The position numbers and the translations under genes were made by a program. Below are positions 51,248-59,415 of a DNA stretch of 64,000 nucleotides, one piece after another (position 1 is the first letter of the stretch; each line of letters begins with the position of its first letter). The notes beneath the pieces were generated by a model. The model saw nothing but the letters and a program-made list of their open reading frames with translations, was not told where the DNA came from and made no database searches. Source of the DNA: Niastella soli (GTDB lineage: Bacteria > Bacteroidota > Bacteroidia > Chitinophagales > Chitinophagaceae); NCBI RefSeq assembly GCF_017742245.1, contig NZ_JAGHKO010000001.1:2970463-3034462 (forward strand), given 5' to 3'.

Positions 51248-52522
51248 ATGACGCGACGATTTTCACCAATAGCTTGGAGCCTTAACAGCAACATATATGA
51301 AGTAAATGTTCGCCAGTATACACCCGAAGGCACATTTAACGCATTTGCCCAACAACATTTGTCACGATTAAAGGAGATGGGTGTTGAGATCTTATGGTTT
51401 ATGCCCATTACCCCCATTAGCAAGGAAAAACGACAAGGCACGCTGGGAAGTTATTATGCCTGTGCAGATTATAAAGCCATCAATCCTGAATTTGGCACCC
51501 TGGCCGATTTTAAAGGACTGGTAAAAAAAGCCCATGATCTGGGATTAAAAGTGATCATTGATTGGGTGGCCAATCATACAGGGTGGGACCATATCTGGAC
51601 TCAATCGAACCCCGAGTTCTACAAGCGGGATGCGGAGGGCAAATTCTACGATACCCATAACTGGCACGATGTAATTGATCTGAATTATTACGACCATGGC
51701 ATGCGCGCCGCCATGATCGATGCCATGCGTTTTTGGGTAAAAGAATGCGATATAGATGGTTTTCGCTGCGATATGTGCCACCTGGTACCCCTTGATTTCT
51801 GGTGTAATGCCCGTGTTGAACTGGATGCTGTAAAACCATTGTTTTGGCTTGGCGAAACCCAGGATGTGCCTTATTTACAGGCATTTGATTGTTTGTATGG
51901 CTGGCGATGGATGTCGGCCACCCAAAAATATTACCGCCAGGAAATTACATTGAACCAGTTAAAGGATGTGTTGAACCATTATCAATTTGATCTGCCATCT
52001 GATACATTTCCCATGCTGTTCACCAGTAATCATGACGAAAATACCTGGAATGGGACCGAGTATGAGAAATATGGAGACATGGCAGCCCCATTAGCTGTAT
52101 TCAATAGCACCTGGAATGGGATTCCGCTCATTTATACGGCCCAGGAACTACCATTGCATAAAAGATTACCCTTTTTTGATAAAGACGAAATAAACTGGAA
52201 TGGTACGCCGCAATTGGAGGCTTTTTATAAGACCTTATTACAGTTACGAAAAAAACATCCGGCTTTGCAGGCAGGAGAAGCGGCCAGGCCGCAGGTGCTT
52301 ACTACCAGCGATAGTGACCGGGTGCTGGCCTACGCTCGTAAATACAACAATAAAGAGTTGATAGTGATCTTAAATCTAAGCACACAGGATGTAAGCGTTC
52401 AATTACAGGGCGCGTCTGTACAGGGCAAATTCACCAACGTTTTCACGCAACAACCGGTTACCGTAAACGCATCATTTACGGTCCAGCTGAAAGCGTATGA
52501 ATATTTGGTGCTGACACGGTAA
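51248..52522 (+). CDS. GH13 alpha-amylase family enzyme
   Basis: The 424-residue protein (ATG 51248; a TTG at 51209 lies before the -7 element) has a TIM-barrel catalytic domain. The four GH13 regions are IIDWVANH (I), DGFRCDMCHLVP (II, catalytic Asp), WLGETQD (III, catalytic Glu) and TSNHDENTWNG (IV, catalytic Asp). The C-terminal beta domain is short. No signal peptide is seen, so it acts on cytoplasmic alpha-glucans such as maltodextrin or glycogen products. It is the only carbohydrate-active enzyme in this part and is monocistronic. Confidence 0.9.
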   Translation: MTRRFSPIAWSLNSNIYEVNVRQYTPEGTFNAFAQQHLSRLKEMGVEILWFMPITPISKEKRQGTLGSYYACADYKAINPEFGTLADFKGLVKKAHDLGLKVIIDWVANHTGWDHIWTQSNPEFYKRDAEGKFYDTHNWHDVIDLNYYDHGMRAAMIDAMRFWVKECDIDGFRCDMCHLVPLDFWCNARVELDAVKPLFWLGETQDVPYLQAFDCLYGWRWMSATQKYYRQEITLNQLKDVLNHYQFDLPSDTFPMLFTSNHDENTWNGTEYEKYGDMAAPLAVFNSTWNGIPLIYTAQELPLHKRLPFFDKDEINWNGTPQLEAFYKTLLQLRKKHPALQAGEAARPQVLTTSDSDRVLAYARKYNNKELIVILNLSTQDVSVQLQGASVQGKFTNVFTQQPVTVNASFTVQLKAYEYLVLTR

Positions 52523-52544
52523 GCGCGCGTTGAGCGTTCCCCAT

Positions 52545-52585
52545 AAAAAGAAAACCCCACCGATAATTCGGTGGGATTTTCTTTT
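52545..52585. terminator. Bidirectional terminator between GH13 and htrA
   Basis: The stem AAAAGAAAACCCCACCGA / TCGGTGGGATTTTCTTTT (one mismatch) ends both converging genes. Confidence 0.88.
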
Positions 52586-52607
52586 ATAAGTTGTCAGTGC
52601 TATAGTA

Positions 52608-54107
52608 CTAATTCGCACTATCTAAATTGATCACAATAGGATAAATGCCTTCGTAACCAGGATAAACACCTTCCAGTTTCACACTGCCTGAAGCGCCTTC
52701 CAGGACCTTACGCAGGTCATCTACACTGCTAACGTCTTTGCCGTTGGCTTTAGTGATCACATAACCTTCCTGAATTCTTACTTTGCTTAACAGACCACGT
52801 GTGCCGATAGATTTTACCATTACACCGCCTTTAACGCCTACTTCTTTCGCATCATCCTTGTTAAGGGTTTCCAGCTCAGCACCTAATTTATCAAGCACAG
52901 AAGTTTTAACGATATCAGTGCTACCTGTTTTATTCTTTAAGGTAATAGAAGTTGTATACTCTTTACCGGCACGTTGATAAGAAAGGGTGATCTTATCGCC
53001 AGGGCGGTGTGTAGCAATTTGGCCAATAAGATCGGCACCATTTACTACAGGCACATTATCGATCTTGGTGATCACGTCGCCTTTTTTTATACCAGCGGCT
53101 AAAGCAGCACCACCATCACGCACAGTCATTACGTATACACCACCATCATCTTTGATCCCATTCGATCTCTTTTCTTCATCGCTCAGGTTGTCTTTCGGAT
53201 ACTCGATACCCAGATAAGCTCTTTGTACAGTTCCAAATTTGATGAGGTCAGAAACGATCTTCTTTACAATGTTAACGGGAATGGTGAATGAATAACCCGC
53301 ATAAGCACCGGTAGGAGAGGCAATAGCTGAGTTAATACCGATCAGTTTACCATCGGTACTGATCAACGGGCCACCGCTATTACCAGGGTTAACGGCTGCA
53401 TCTGTTTGAATAAATGATTCAACCGGTGAGTCGCTTTGACGTTTGTTAATTTCAAGCGTTCTGCCTTTAGCACTTACGATACCTGCAGTTACTGTTGTTT
53501 CCAGTGTTAAAGGGTAACCAACTGCAAGCACCCATTGGCCAACCTTTACTTCATCAGAGTTGCCATATAACAGGAATGGTAAACCTTTTGCTTCGATCTT
53601 TATCACCGCCAGATCGCTGCTGGGGTCAGAAGCAACCACTTTGGCTTTGAAAGATTTTTTGTTGGTAAGCATTACCGTAATGTCATCTGCACCATCCACT
53701 ACGTGGTTATTGGTAACAATGTAACCGTCTTCACTAATAATAGCACCGGAACCGGAAGCCATTTGAGGAATAGAACGGGTCCCATTGCCAAAGAAATCAT
53801 CCAGGTCAGGGAAGAGGTCGCCGAAGGGATTATTACGGGGCAGGTTATTACTTACCGTACGGGTAGCTTTTGTTTTAATGTGTACTGTTGCGGGAATGGC
53901 GGCTTCAGCAGCGGCTGAAAAATCAACAGGTCCGTTTGTTCCGGCTAGTCCATTAAAGCCCGCATAATTAGCCGGTATTTTTCCAGTATCGCCTTCTTTT
54001 TGATAAACGTATGTACCATCATGGCTAAAATGGTTAACCCCCCACATCGTTACTCCTGTAGTGGAGGCACTTATGAGTACTATAGCCAGCATTTGATTCC
54101 ACTTCAT
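52608..54107 (-). CDS. Do family serine endoprotease (DegP/HtrA)
   Basis: The HtrA-type protease degrades misfolded periplasmic proteins. From the ATG at 54107 (MKWNQMLAIVLISASTTGV) it is 499 residues. It has a membrane or signal segment, the chymotrypsin-like domain with the triad His in TNNHVVDGAD, Asp in PSSDLAVIKIEAKG and Ser in NPGNSGGPLIS, and two PDZ domains (YLGIEYPKDNLSDEEK..., VMVKSIGTRGLLSKVRIQEGYVITKANGKDV). The triad is complete, so it is active and not a pseudo-protease. A near-consensus -7 element lies about 60 bp upstream. It is monocistronic. Confidence 0.93.
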   Translation of the reverse strand: MKWNQMLAIVLISASTTGVTMWGVNHFSHDGTYVYQKEGDTGKIPANYAGFNGLAGTNGPVDFSAAAEAAIPATVHIKTKATRTVSNNLPRNNPFGDLFPDLDDFFGNGTRSIPQMASGSGAIISEDGYIVTNNHVVDGADDITVMLTNKKSFKAKVVASDPSSDLAVIKIEAKGLPFLLYGNSDEVKVGQWVLAVGYPLTLETTVTAGIVSAKGRTLEINKRQSDSPVESFIQTDAAVNPGNSGGPLISTDGKLIGINSAIASPTGAYAGYSFTIPVNIVKKIVSDLIKFGTVQRAYLGIEYPKDNLSDEEKRSNGIKDDGGVYVMTVRDGGAALAAGIKKGDVITKIDNVPVVNGADLIGQIATHRPGDKITLSYQRAGKEYTTSITLKNKTGSTDIVKTSVLDKLGAELETLNKDDAKEVGVKGGVMVKSIGTRGLLSKVRIQEGYVITKANGKDVSSVDDLRKVLEGASGSVKLEGVYPGYEGIYPIVINLDSAN

Positions 54108-54374
54108 AATCGTTGTAAATTTTATGAGATTTATTACTTGTTTCAAATTATATGCCTGATAACAACAAATTTAACGTCAGGAAGTAATGGAAACTAGTGT
54201 TGATAAGTTGGTTTAACAATTAATTTACTAAAGTCTTCGTACTTCGCTTCTCAAATTTACTAAAAGTAAGCAGGAAACGCTAAAAACGCCCCTGCCGCTG
54301 GTGGAAAGTTAAATATTATTATAGGTAATTGGTAGTGGCTACGTGTAATTTTTACAGGACAGTTTGCCAGTTTT

Positions 54375-55373
54375 TCACAATTCAAGTAAAAATTTCATGA
54401 CATCAACGCCATCGGCATAATCTGTAAGTGATGGTCGTTGTGCCCCGCCAAAATCAAGGTGGTTTTTGCCAACAACACACTGCACATCCTGATTATTGAC
54501 CAATGCGGCTTCGGCCTGATCAATGCTTTGGTAATATTCATAATTCAGTTGGCTGATGGGCGAGAACAGTTCCTTGCTTTCGGCCAGTAAAATGCTCTGA
54601 TTGCTCATGTAGTACTGTTTGTTAAGTATCAAAACCGCCAGCATGTAATCGTAGTTGTGTTTGTATTTATGCAGATCGCTGAGGTAATCGTATTTGTTAA
54701 ACGCATCCAACAGAGGAATAAAATCATATTGTTCAGGCACATATAATTTAGTCACATTACGACAGCCTAATCCAAAATACTGGTATACATCGTCTGCCAG
54801 TTTATCCAGCTCCGCCGGGGTTTCTTTGCCGGTCAACAGGGCTACCGAGGTGCGGTTGCGACGGATGATATGAGGGTATTTGCTGAAATAGTACTCGAAA
54901 TACCGGGCAGAATTATTGCTTCCAGTAGCTATATAGGCATCACAGCCTTTTAATAACTCGGAAAACGACACCAATTGACGGGTGGCGTCATCCCACTCGT
55001 TTAATTGTTGCACCAGGTGTTTAATGAGTACATCATCTTTGGAAGAAGGTTTTATGGTTTGCCGGTGACCGGTGATAAATACACATAAAAAATCATGAAA
55101 ACCAACCAGCGGAATATTACCGGCCATGATAATACCAACGTTTTTGGGATTGGTATTTTCGGTTGGGATGTTATATTGTTGGGCCCAGGCAGTTAGTTTA
55201 TCCTCCTGCAAAAAGGCAAGGGCGATATTTCGGGTAGCCAGGTCAATAAATTCGGGGGTGAACCAACTGTTCTGAAAACTGGCTTTCTGTTTGGTTGCCT
55301 GCCAGTTATCGTTATCCTGTAAAATATATTCACCTAACCGGTTCAATAAAACGATTCGTTGTTGTAAATTCAT
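54375..55373 (-). CDS. Acyl-CoA reductase (LuxC-like)
   Basis: The 332-residue protein belongs to the LuxC acyl-CoA reductase family: the nicotinamide-binding VGIIMAGNIPLVGFHDFLCVFITGH, TGSNNSARYFEYYFSKYPHIIRRNRTSVALLTG and the probable catalytic Cys in YFGLGCRNVTKLYVP. It would reduce a long acyl-CoA (or acyl-ACP) to the aldehyde with NADPH. In Bacteroidota it usually stands beside a 2[4Fe-4S] ferredoxin gene, which is divergently encoded here. The pathway is not known. No luciferase gene is present. Confidence 0.88.
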   Translation of the reverse strand: MNLQQRIVLLNRLGEYILQDNDNWQATKQKASFQNSWFTPEFIDLATRNIALAFLQEDKLTAWAQQYNIPTENTNPKNVGIIMAGNIPLVGFHDFLCVFITGHRQTIKPSSKDDVLIKHLVQQLNEWDDATRQLVSFSELLKGCDAYIATGSNNSARYFEYYFSKYPHIIRRNRTSVALLTGKETPAELDKLADDVYQYFGLGCRNVTKLYVPEQYDFIPLLDAFNKYDYLSDLHKYKHNYDYMLAVLILNKQYYMSNQSILLAESKELFSPISQLNYEYYQSIDQAEAALVNNQDVQCVVGKNHLDFGGAQRPSLTDYADGVDVMKFLLEL

Positions 55374-55380
55374 TACACCT

Positions 55381-55401
55381 TATATTTGTCGTGCAAAAAT
55401 A
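55381..55401. promoter_or_regulatory. Back-to-back overlapping promoters
   Basis: A + strand -7 element TATATTTG (55381-55388) and a minus-strand one TATTTTTG (55401-55394) lie 5 bp apart, so the two promoters for ferredoxin and acyl-CoA reductase exclude each other. TTG at 55359-55364 may be the + strand -33 element. Confidence 0.55.
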
Positions 55402-55455
55402 GTTGTATTACAATTCACGAAGCCTGCAGCAGGCAGGTTTAAAATTCAGCAAGTT

Positions 55456-55803
55456 ATGGCAATAAAAATCACCGAAGAATGTATTAACTGCGGCGCCTGC
55501 GAACCCGAGTGCCCAAATAATGCGATATATGAAGGTGGGGTAGAATGGAGGATAGCAGACGGTACTACAGTAAAAGGATCATTTGTTTTATTGGATGGAT
55601 CATTAACTGAGGCCGATACAGCTCATGCGCCTGTTAGTGTAGATACGTATTATATAGTTCCCAATAAATGTACAGAGTGCCAGGGTTTTCACGAAGAACC
55701 GCAATGTGCAGCTGTTTGTCCCGTTGACTGTTGTGTTCCTGATGAAATGTATGTTGAAACAGTAGAACAGTTGATGGAGAAAAAAGAAAAACTGCATGTT
55801 TAA
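55456..55803 (+). CDS. 2[4Fe-4S] ferredoxin
   Basis: The 115-residue protein starts at the ATG at 55456 (MAIKITEECINCGACEPECP). It has two cluster-binding sets: CINCGACEPECP (plus a later Cys) and CTECQGFHEEPQCAAVCPVDCCVP. The longer reading frame reaching 55291 is an artefact of the divergent gene. It probably carries electrons for the adjacent acyl-CoA reductase, an inference from the frequent neighbourhood. The promoter sits over the 5' end of that gene's own. Confidence 0.9.
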   Translation: MAIKITEECINCGACEPECPNNAIYEGGVEWRIADGTTVKGSFVLLDGSLTEADTAHAPVSVDTYYIVPNKCTECQGFHEEPQCAAVCPVDCCVPDEMYVETVEQLMEKKEKLHV

Positions 55804-55924
55804 ACGGTAGGTCCTGCCAAAATAAATTTTGACAGAAGCAGATAATTTCCCTACCTTTCTGTAAGAATAGTAATGTAGCCTTAGTGCTACTTGTAAGTGG
55901 CGGGTGATATTTCCTGCCGTATTG

Positions 55925-55956
55925 AGGTGAAGGATTAACGACCTTCACCTTTTTTA
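55925..55956 (+). terminator. Terminator behind ferredoxin
   Basis: The 9-bp stem AGGTGAAGG / CCTTCACCT is followed by TTTTTT, 122 bp after the ferredoxin stop. Confidence 0.75.
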
Positions 55957-56082
55957 TTGGCAAAACCGCCTTTTTAGTCGCCCTTCATCTTTTTGCCAGG
56001 ATTTCTCTCCCAAATACCTGCTTATGTAGTTTCCGGCTTCCGTCCCTTTTTCGTTTATTTGCTAAAAATTTTCCAACCTTAC

Positions 56083-57075
56083 ATGAAGCCCAATATTGCC
56101 TTTGTTACCGGTGGGTACTCTACTGAAGCTGTTATTTCCTACAAAAGCGCGCTTACTATTGAAGCGAATGTAGATAGAGACAAGTTTAATGTATATAAGA
56201 TCGATATCACTCCCCAGGGTTGGTTTTATGAAACTGACAAGGGTGAAAAAATAGCTGTTGACCGCCAGGATTTCTCCCTGACCATTAATGGTAAAAAATT
56301 AACATTTGATGCAGTGTTGATCGGTATACACGGCACCCCGGGCGAAGATGGTAAATTACAAGGCTATTTCGACCTTACCGGATTGCCCTATACCTCCTGT
56401 GATTCAGCGACTTCTGCACTCACTTTCAATAAAAGATATACGGTGGCCGTAGCGGCCTTTGCTGGCATAAATGTTGCCAAATCAGTACATATTTTTAAGC
56501 ACAGCCCAATTGGTCCAGACCAGATACTGAACCAGCTGGCCCTGCCGGTCTTTGTAAAGCCCAATAATGGCGGATCAAGCATTGGCATGAGTAAGGTGAA
56601 TGCGGCTGCTGACCTGGCTGGTGCCCTGGAAAAAGCCTTTAAAGAAGATGATCAGATCCTGGTGGAGGAGTTTATAGCCGGCCGTGAATTTACAATAGGC
56701 GTTTTTAAATCAACTAAAGGCATCATTACCCTGCCGATCACTGAAGTGAAGTCGAAAAAAGATTTCTTTGATTATGAAGCAAAGTACCAGGGATTGAGTG
56801 AAGAAATTACTCCGGCCCAGGTGGATGAAGCTATAGCAGAAAAAGTTCGCAGCGCTGCCAAAAGGATCTATGAACTGTTTAATTGCCGCGGCGTAGTGCG
56901 TATTGATTTTATATACAACGAAGCCAAACAGGCTGCTTACATGCTTGAAATAAATACGGTGCCCGGACAAAGTGAAGCAAGCATTGTTCCACAACAGGTA
57001 CGGGCCATGGGTTGGACGTTGAAGGAGTTTTATTCCGCATTGATCGAGGATGCGTTGACGAGGAGGAAGAGTTGA
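56083..57075 (+). CDS. ddl: D-alanine--D-alanine ligase
   Basis: Ddl joins two D-Ala for peptidoglycan. From the ATG at 56083 (MKPNIAFVTGGYSTEAVISYKSA) it is 330 residues in the ATP-grasp fold. Motifs are GIHGTPGEDGKLQGYFDLTGLPYTSCDSATSALTFNKR, LPVFVKPNNGGSSIGMSKV, VEEFIAGREFTIGVF and FNCRGVVRIDFIYN...MLEINTVPGQSEASIVPQQ. The genus-typical GGxSTE in the N-domain differs slightly from the usual GGxSxE. A longer frame from 55993 has no support. A PASTA-domain gene lies 155 bp downstream, in keeping with cell-wall work. Confidence 0.93.
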   Translation: MKPNIAFVTGGYSTEAVISYKSALTIEANVDRDKFNVYKIDITPQGWFYETDKGEKIAVDRQDFSLTINGKKLTFDAVLIGIHGTPGEDGKLQGYFDLTGLPYTSCDSATSALTFNKRYTVAVAAFAGINVAKSVHIFKHSPIGPDQILNQLALPVFVKPNNGGSSIGMSKVNAAADLAGALEKAFKEDDQILVEEFIAGREFTIGVFKSTKGIITLPITEVKSKKDFFDYEAKYQGLSEEITPAQVDEAIAEKVRSAAKRIYELFNCRGVVRIDFIYNEAKQAAYMLEINTVPGQSEASIVPQQVRAMGWTLKEFYSALIEDALTRRKS

Positions 57076-57182
57076 TCAGTTAACGAAGAAGTTGATAAGG
57101 GTGACAGAGTTGATAGGGATGATAAAGTACAGAGCCTTTCACGATTCACGTTTGCCGATTCACGACTCGTCCACCGAAACCT
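57072..57182. repeat. Heptad/octad tract behind ddl
   Basis: GTTGATCA / GTTAACGA gives an 8-bp start; later TTCACGA, TTCACGT, TTGCCGA, TTCACGA repeat exactly every 7 bp (57139-57166). Confidence 0.5.
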
Positions 57183-57230
57183 TGGCCACGGTGGATACAA
57201 TTGACGAACAATAAACAAACAAATACTACC

Positions 57231-58025
57231 TTGTTTAAATTCATGACAGGGAAACCTCTTTGGGTTCACATACTGGCAGGACTTGGCATTATAGTTTTAC
57301 TGATAATTGTGTTCCTGCAATCGCTTCACTGGATTACCAGGCATGATAAAACCCTTACCATTCCTGCTGTAACAGGTAAATCGTATGCAGAGGCCCGGAA
57401 AATACTGGAAAGCAAAGGTTTTGAAGTAGAGTTACAGGATTCAATTTATAACGATACTGCAAAGCCCCTTTCGGTTTTGCGGCAGTTTCCTGATGCAGAA
57501 GCAGTGGTAAAAGTGAACCGTACCGTTTACCTTACCATAAACAAATCTATTGCACCGCTTATTGATATGCCTAACCTGGAAGGGTTGAGCTTTCGAAGTG
57601 CAGAGGTTTCGTTAAGCCAATATGGGTTGAAACTGGAAGATACAATCTACAAGATGGATTTTGCCAAGAATTCGGTGCTGGAGCAGCAATACAATGGCGA
57701 ACGGATCAAGGCAGGTTCAAAAATTCCGCAGGGAAGTAAGGTCACTTTGATCTTAGGCAGTGGGTTGGGACACGAAGATTTTAGTGTACCCGATCTCGTT
57801 GGGTTAACTTATAACGATGCTAAAGTGTTATTAGAGTCAAATGGATTGAATGTGGGAACTGTAATACCAAGCATCGATTCAAGCGCCTTTGTTGGCCGCC
57901 AAAGCCCGGACCATATGACGCCTGATGGCCGTGTAAACCGCATTCGCCAGGGACAGTCAGTTGATCTTTGGCTTCAGCGCGATAAACCGGTTAAACAAAC
58001 CGTTCCTGAAGTACAGCAACAATAA
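57231..58025 (+). CDS. PASTA-domain membrane protein, copy 1
   Basis: The 264-residue protein has one membrane helix (HILAGLGIIVLLIIVFLQSL) and three PASTA domains (LTIPAVTGKSYAEARKILESKGFEVEL, DMPNLEGLSFRSAEVSLSQYGLKL, SVPDLVGLTYNDAKVLLESNGLNVG). I place the start at TTG 57231 because the paralog 0.5 kb downstream begins at the matching site with GTG (LFKFMTGKPLW against MFKFITGKPLW). There is no kinase domain, so the PASTA repeats act without PknB-like signalling; binding of peptidoglycan is the usual role. A rhodanese gene lies between the two copies. Confidence 0.82.
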   Translation: MFKFMTGKPLWVHILAGLGIIVLLIIVFLQSLHWITRHDKTLTIPAVTGKSYAEARKILESKGFEVELQDSIYNDTAKPLSVLRQFPDAEAVVKVNRTVYLTINKSIAPLIDMPNLEGLSFRSAEVSLSQYGLKLEDTIYKMDFAKNSVLEQQYNGERIKAGSKIPQGSKVTLILGSGLGHEDFSVPDLVGLTYNDAKVLLESNGLNVGTVIPSIDSSAFVGRQSPDHMTPDGRVNRIRQGQSVDLWLQRDKPVKQTVPEVQQQ

Positions 58026-58049
58026 CCATAAATAATTTAAATAGTGTAT

Positions 58050-58355
58050 ATGCAAAACATAACTATAGAAGAAGTAAAAGAGCGTCTTGATAAAGGTGAG
58101 CAATTAAACCTGTTAGATGTACGGGAACCCCATGAACGCGAAGAGTTTAGCATTGGTGGCACACATATTCCCCTGGGACAGGTGATGATGCAGGCCGATG
58201 CGTTGGAGAACCTGAAGAACCAGGAAGTGATCGTTTACTGTCGTAGCGGTAACCGTAGCGGACAAGCCGCCTTGATTCTGGAAACAATGGGCTTTACCAA
58301 TACCAAGAACCTGTCTGGTGGTATGATGGCCTGGCAGTCGAAATTTGGAAGTTAA
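58050..58355 (+). CDS. Rhodanese-domain protein
   Basis: The 101-residue protein is a single rhodanese domain from the ATG at 58050 (a GTG two codons earlier is possible). It has LLDVREPHEREEFSIGGTHIPLGQVM and the active-site loop VYCRSGNRSGQAA with catalytic Cys. It could act as a thiosulfate or persulfide sulfurtransferase in the cytoplasm. It sits between two PASTA paralogs and is 24 bp after the first one. The association is not explained by any known complex. Confidence 0.9.
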   Translation: MQNITIEEVKERLDKGEQLNLLDVREPHEREEFSIGGTHIPLGQVMMQADALENLKNQEVIVYCRSGNRSGQAALILETMGFTNTKNLSGGMMAWQSKFGS

Positions 58356-58439
58356 TAAGAATGGCAGAAGGAAATGGGCCATGGGAGGTAAGTAGAGAAT
58401 TTTGGGAGATGGACATCGTAAAGTATTCTCCAAATTTGC

Positions 58440-58490
58440 GAACCCTTTCACATTTCACGTTTCCCGTTTCACGATTAGCCATTGCCGCGT
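58440..58490. repeat. Heptad TTCACGW tract
   Basis: TTCACAT, TTCACGT, TTCCCGT, TTCACGA repeat every 7 bp. The same family of heptads occurs at 57139-57166. Confidence 0.5.
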
Positions 58491-58537
58491 AGGTGAGGTC
58501 TGTATCCTGATTTTTTAAATTTTAATCAATATCACCT

Positions 58538-59332
58538 GTGTTTAAGTTCATTACCGGAAAACCACTTTGGGCTAATATCCTGTTGGGTATTGGCGTTTTG
58601 CTTGTATTGTTCTTTATTTTTTTACAGTCCTTGTCCTGGATCACCCGGCACGATCAAACCCTGGCTGTTCCATCTGTAACTGGTCAATCGTATGAGGAGG
58701 CCAAAAAGTTGCTGGAAGGACAGGGGTTTGAAGTAGAGATCCAGGATACTGTATACAATGACACGGCTGCATTGTTATCGGTTGTAAAGCAGTTCCCCTC
58801 TGCCGAAACAAAGGTTAAAATGAATCGTACGGTTTACTTGACCATTAACCGCGATGCGGCACCGGATCTTGAAATGCCTAAGCTGGTGGGGTTAAGTTTC
58901 CGCGGTGCACAGATCACCCTGCAACAGCAGAAGTTAAAATTGGAGGATACTATCTATGCTCCGTATTTTGCCAGAGATATGGTGCTTGAACAGCATTATA
59001 AAGGTCAGCAGATTAAGGAGGGTACAAAAATACCAATGGGAAGCGGGATTACATTGGTGTTAGGCCGTGGTGAAGGTACTGACCAGATGGAGGTGCCGGA
59101 TATGTTTGGGATGACCTTGAATGAAGCAAAAGTTATTCTGGAATCGAACGGTTTAACTTTGGGTACCATCCAGCCTTCAGGCGCCGATCCCAATGGCTAT
59201 GTATTCAAGCAGTATCCTGCCCGTTTAACCGGCAGTGGTAACGTAAATAAAATAAAACAAGGTCAGTTTATTGATCTGTGGATACAAACAGAGAAGCCAT
59301 TACTGAGCGATAGCACGGCACAAGGACATTAA
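58538..59332 (+). CDS. PASTA-domain membrane protein, copy 2
   Basis: The 264-residue paralog starts with GTG (MFKFITGKPLW). It shares membrane helix and three PASTA domains with the copy at 57231 and keeps the opening GKPLW, WITRHD and KIxxGxxIxLxL-like features at the same places. It has a terminator directly behind it that also serves the converging TonB receptor. The pair arose by duplication around the rhodanese gene. Function is as for copy 1. Confidence 0.84.
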   Translation: MFKFITGKPLWANILLGIGVLLVLFFIFLQSLSWITRHDQTLAVPSVTGQSYEEAKKLLEGQGFEVEIQDTVYNDTAALLSVVKQFPSAETKVKMNRTVYLTINRDAAPDLEMPKLVGLSFRGAQITLQQQKLKLEDTIYAPYFARDMVLEQHYKGQQIKEGTKIPMGSGITLVLGRGEGTDQMEVPDMFGMTLNEAKVILESNGLTLGTIQPSGADPNGYVFKQYPARLTGSGNVNKIKQGQFIDLWIQTEKPLLSDSTAQGH

Positions 59333-59354
59333 TCAAAAGAACTTATGTAGATTA

Positions 59355-59398
59355 TAAAAAAAGCACCCCTGACGGTAATGTCAGGGGTGCTTTTTTTA
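59355..59398. terminator. Bidirectional terminator between PASTA gene and TonB receptor
   Basis: The 12-bp stem AGCACCCCTGAC / GTCAGGGGTGCT is flanked by A and T runs, so it can serve both converging genes. Confidence 0.9.
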
Positions 59399-59415
59399 TG
59401 GGTATTTTTTATTTC

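Noticed and set aside
54375..55373. Bioluminescence (lux) gene
   Set aside because: LuxC-like reductases are common in Bacteroidota without luciferase; no luxA or luxB is present.
55634..55963. Minus-strand ORF over the ferredoxin gene
   Set aside because: It covers the Cys-rich ferredoxin frame and its terminator.
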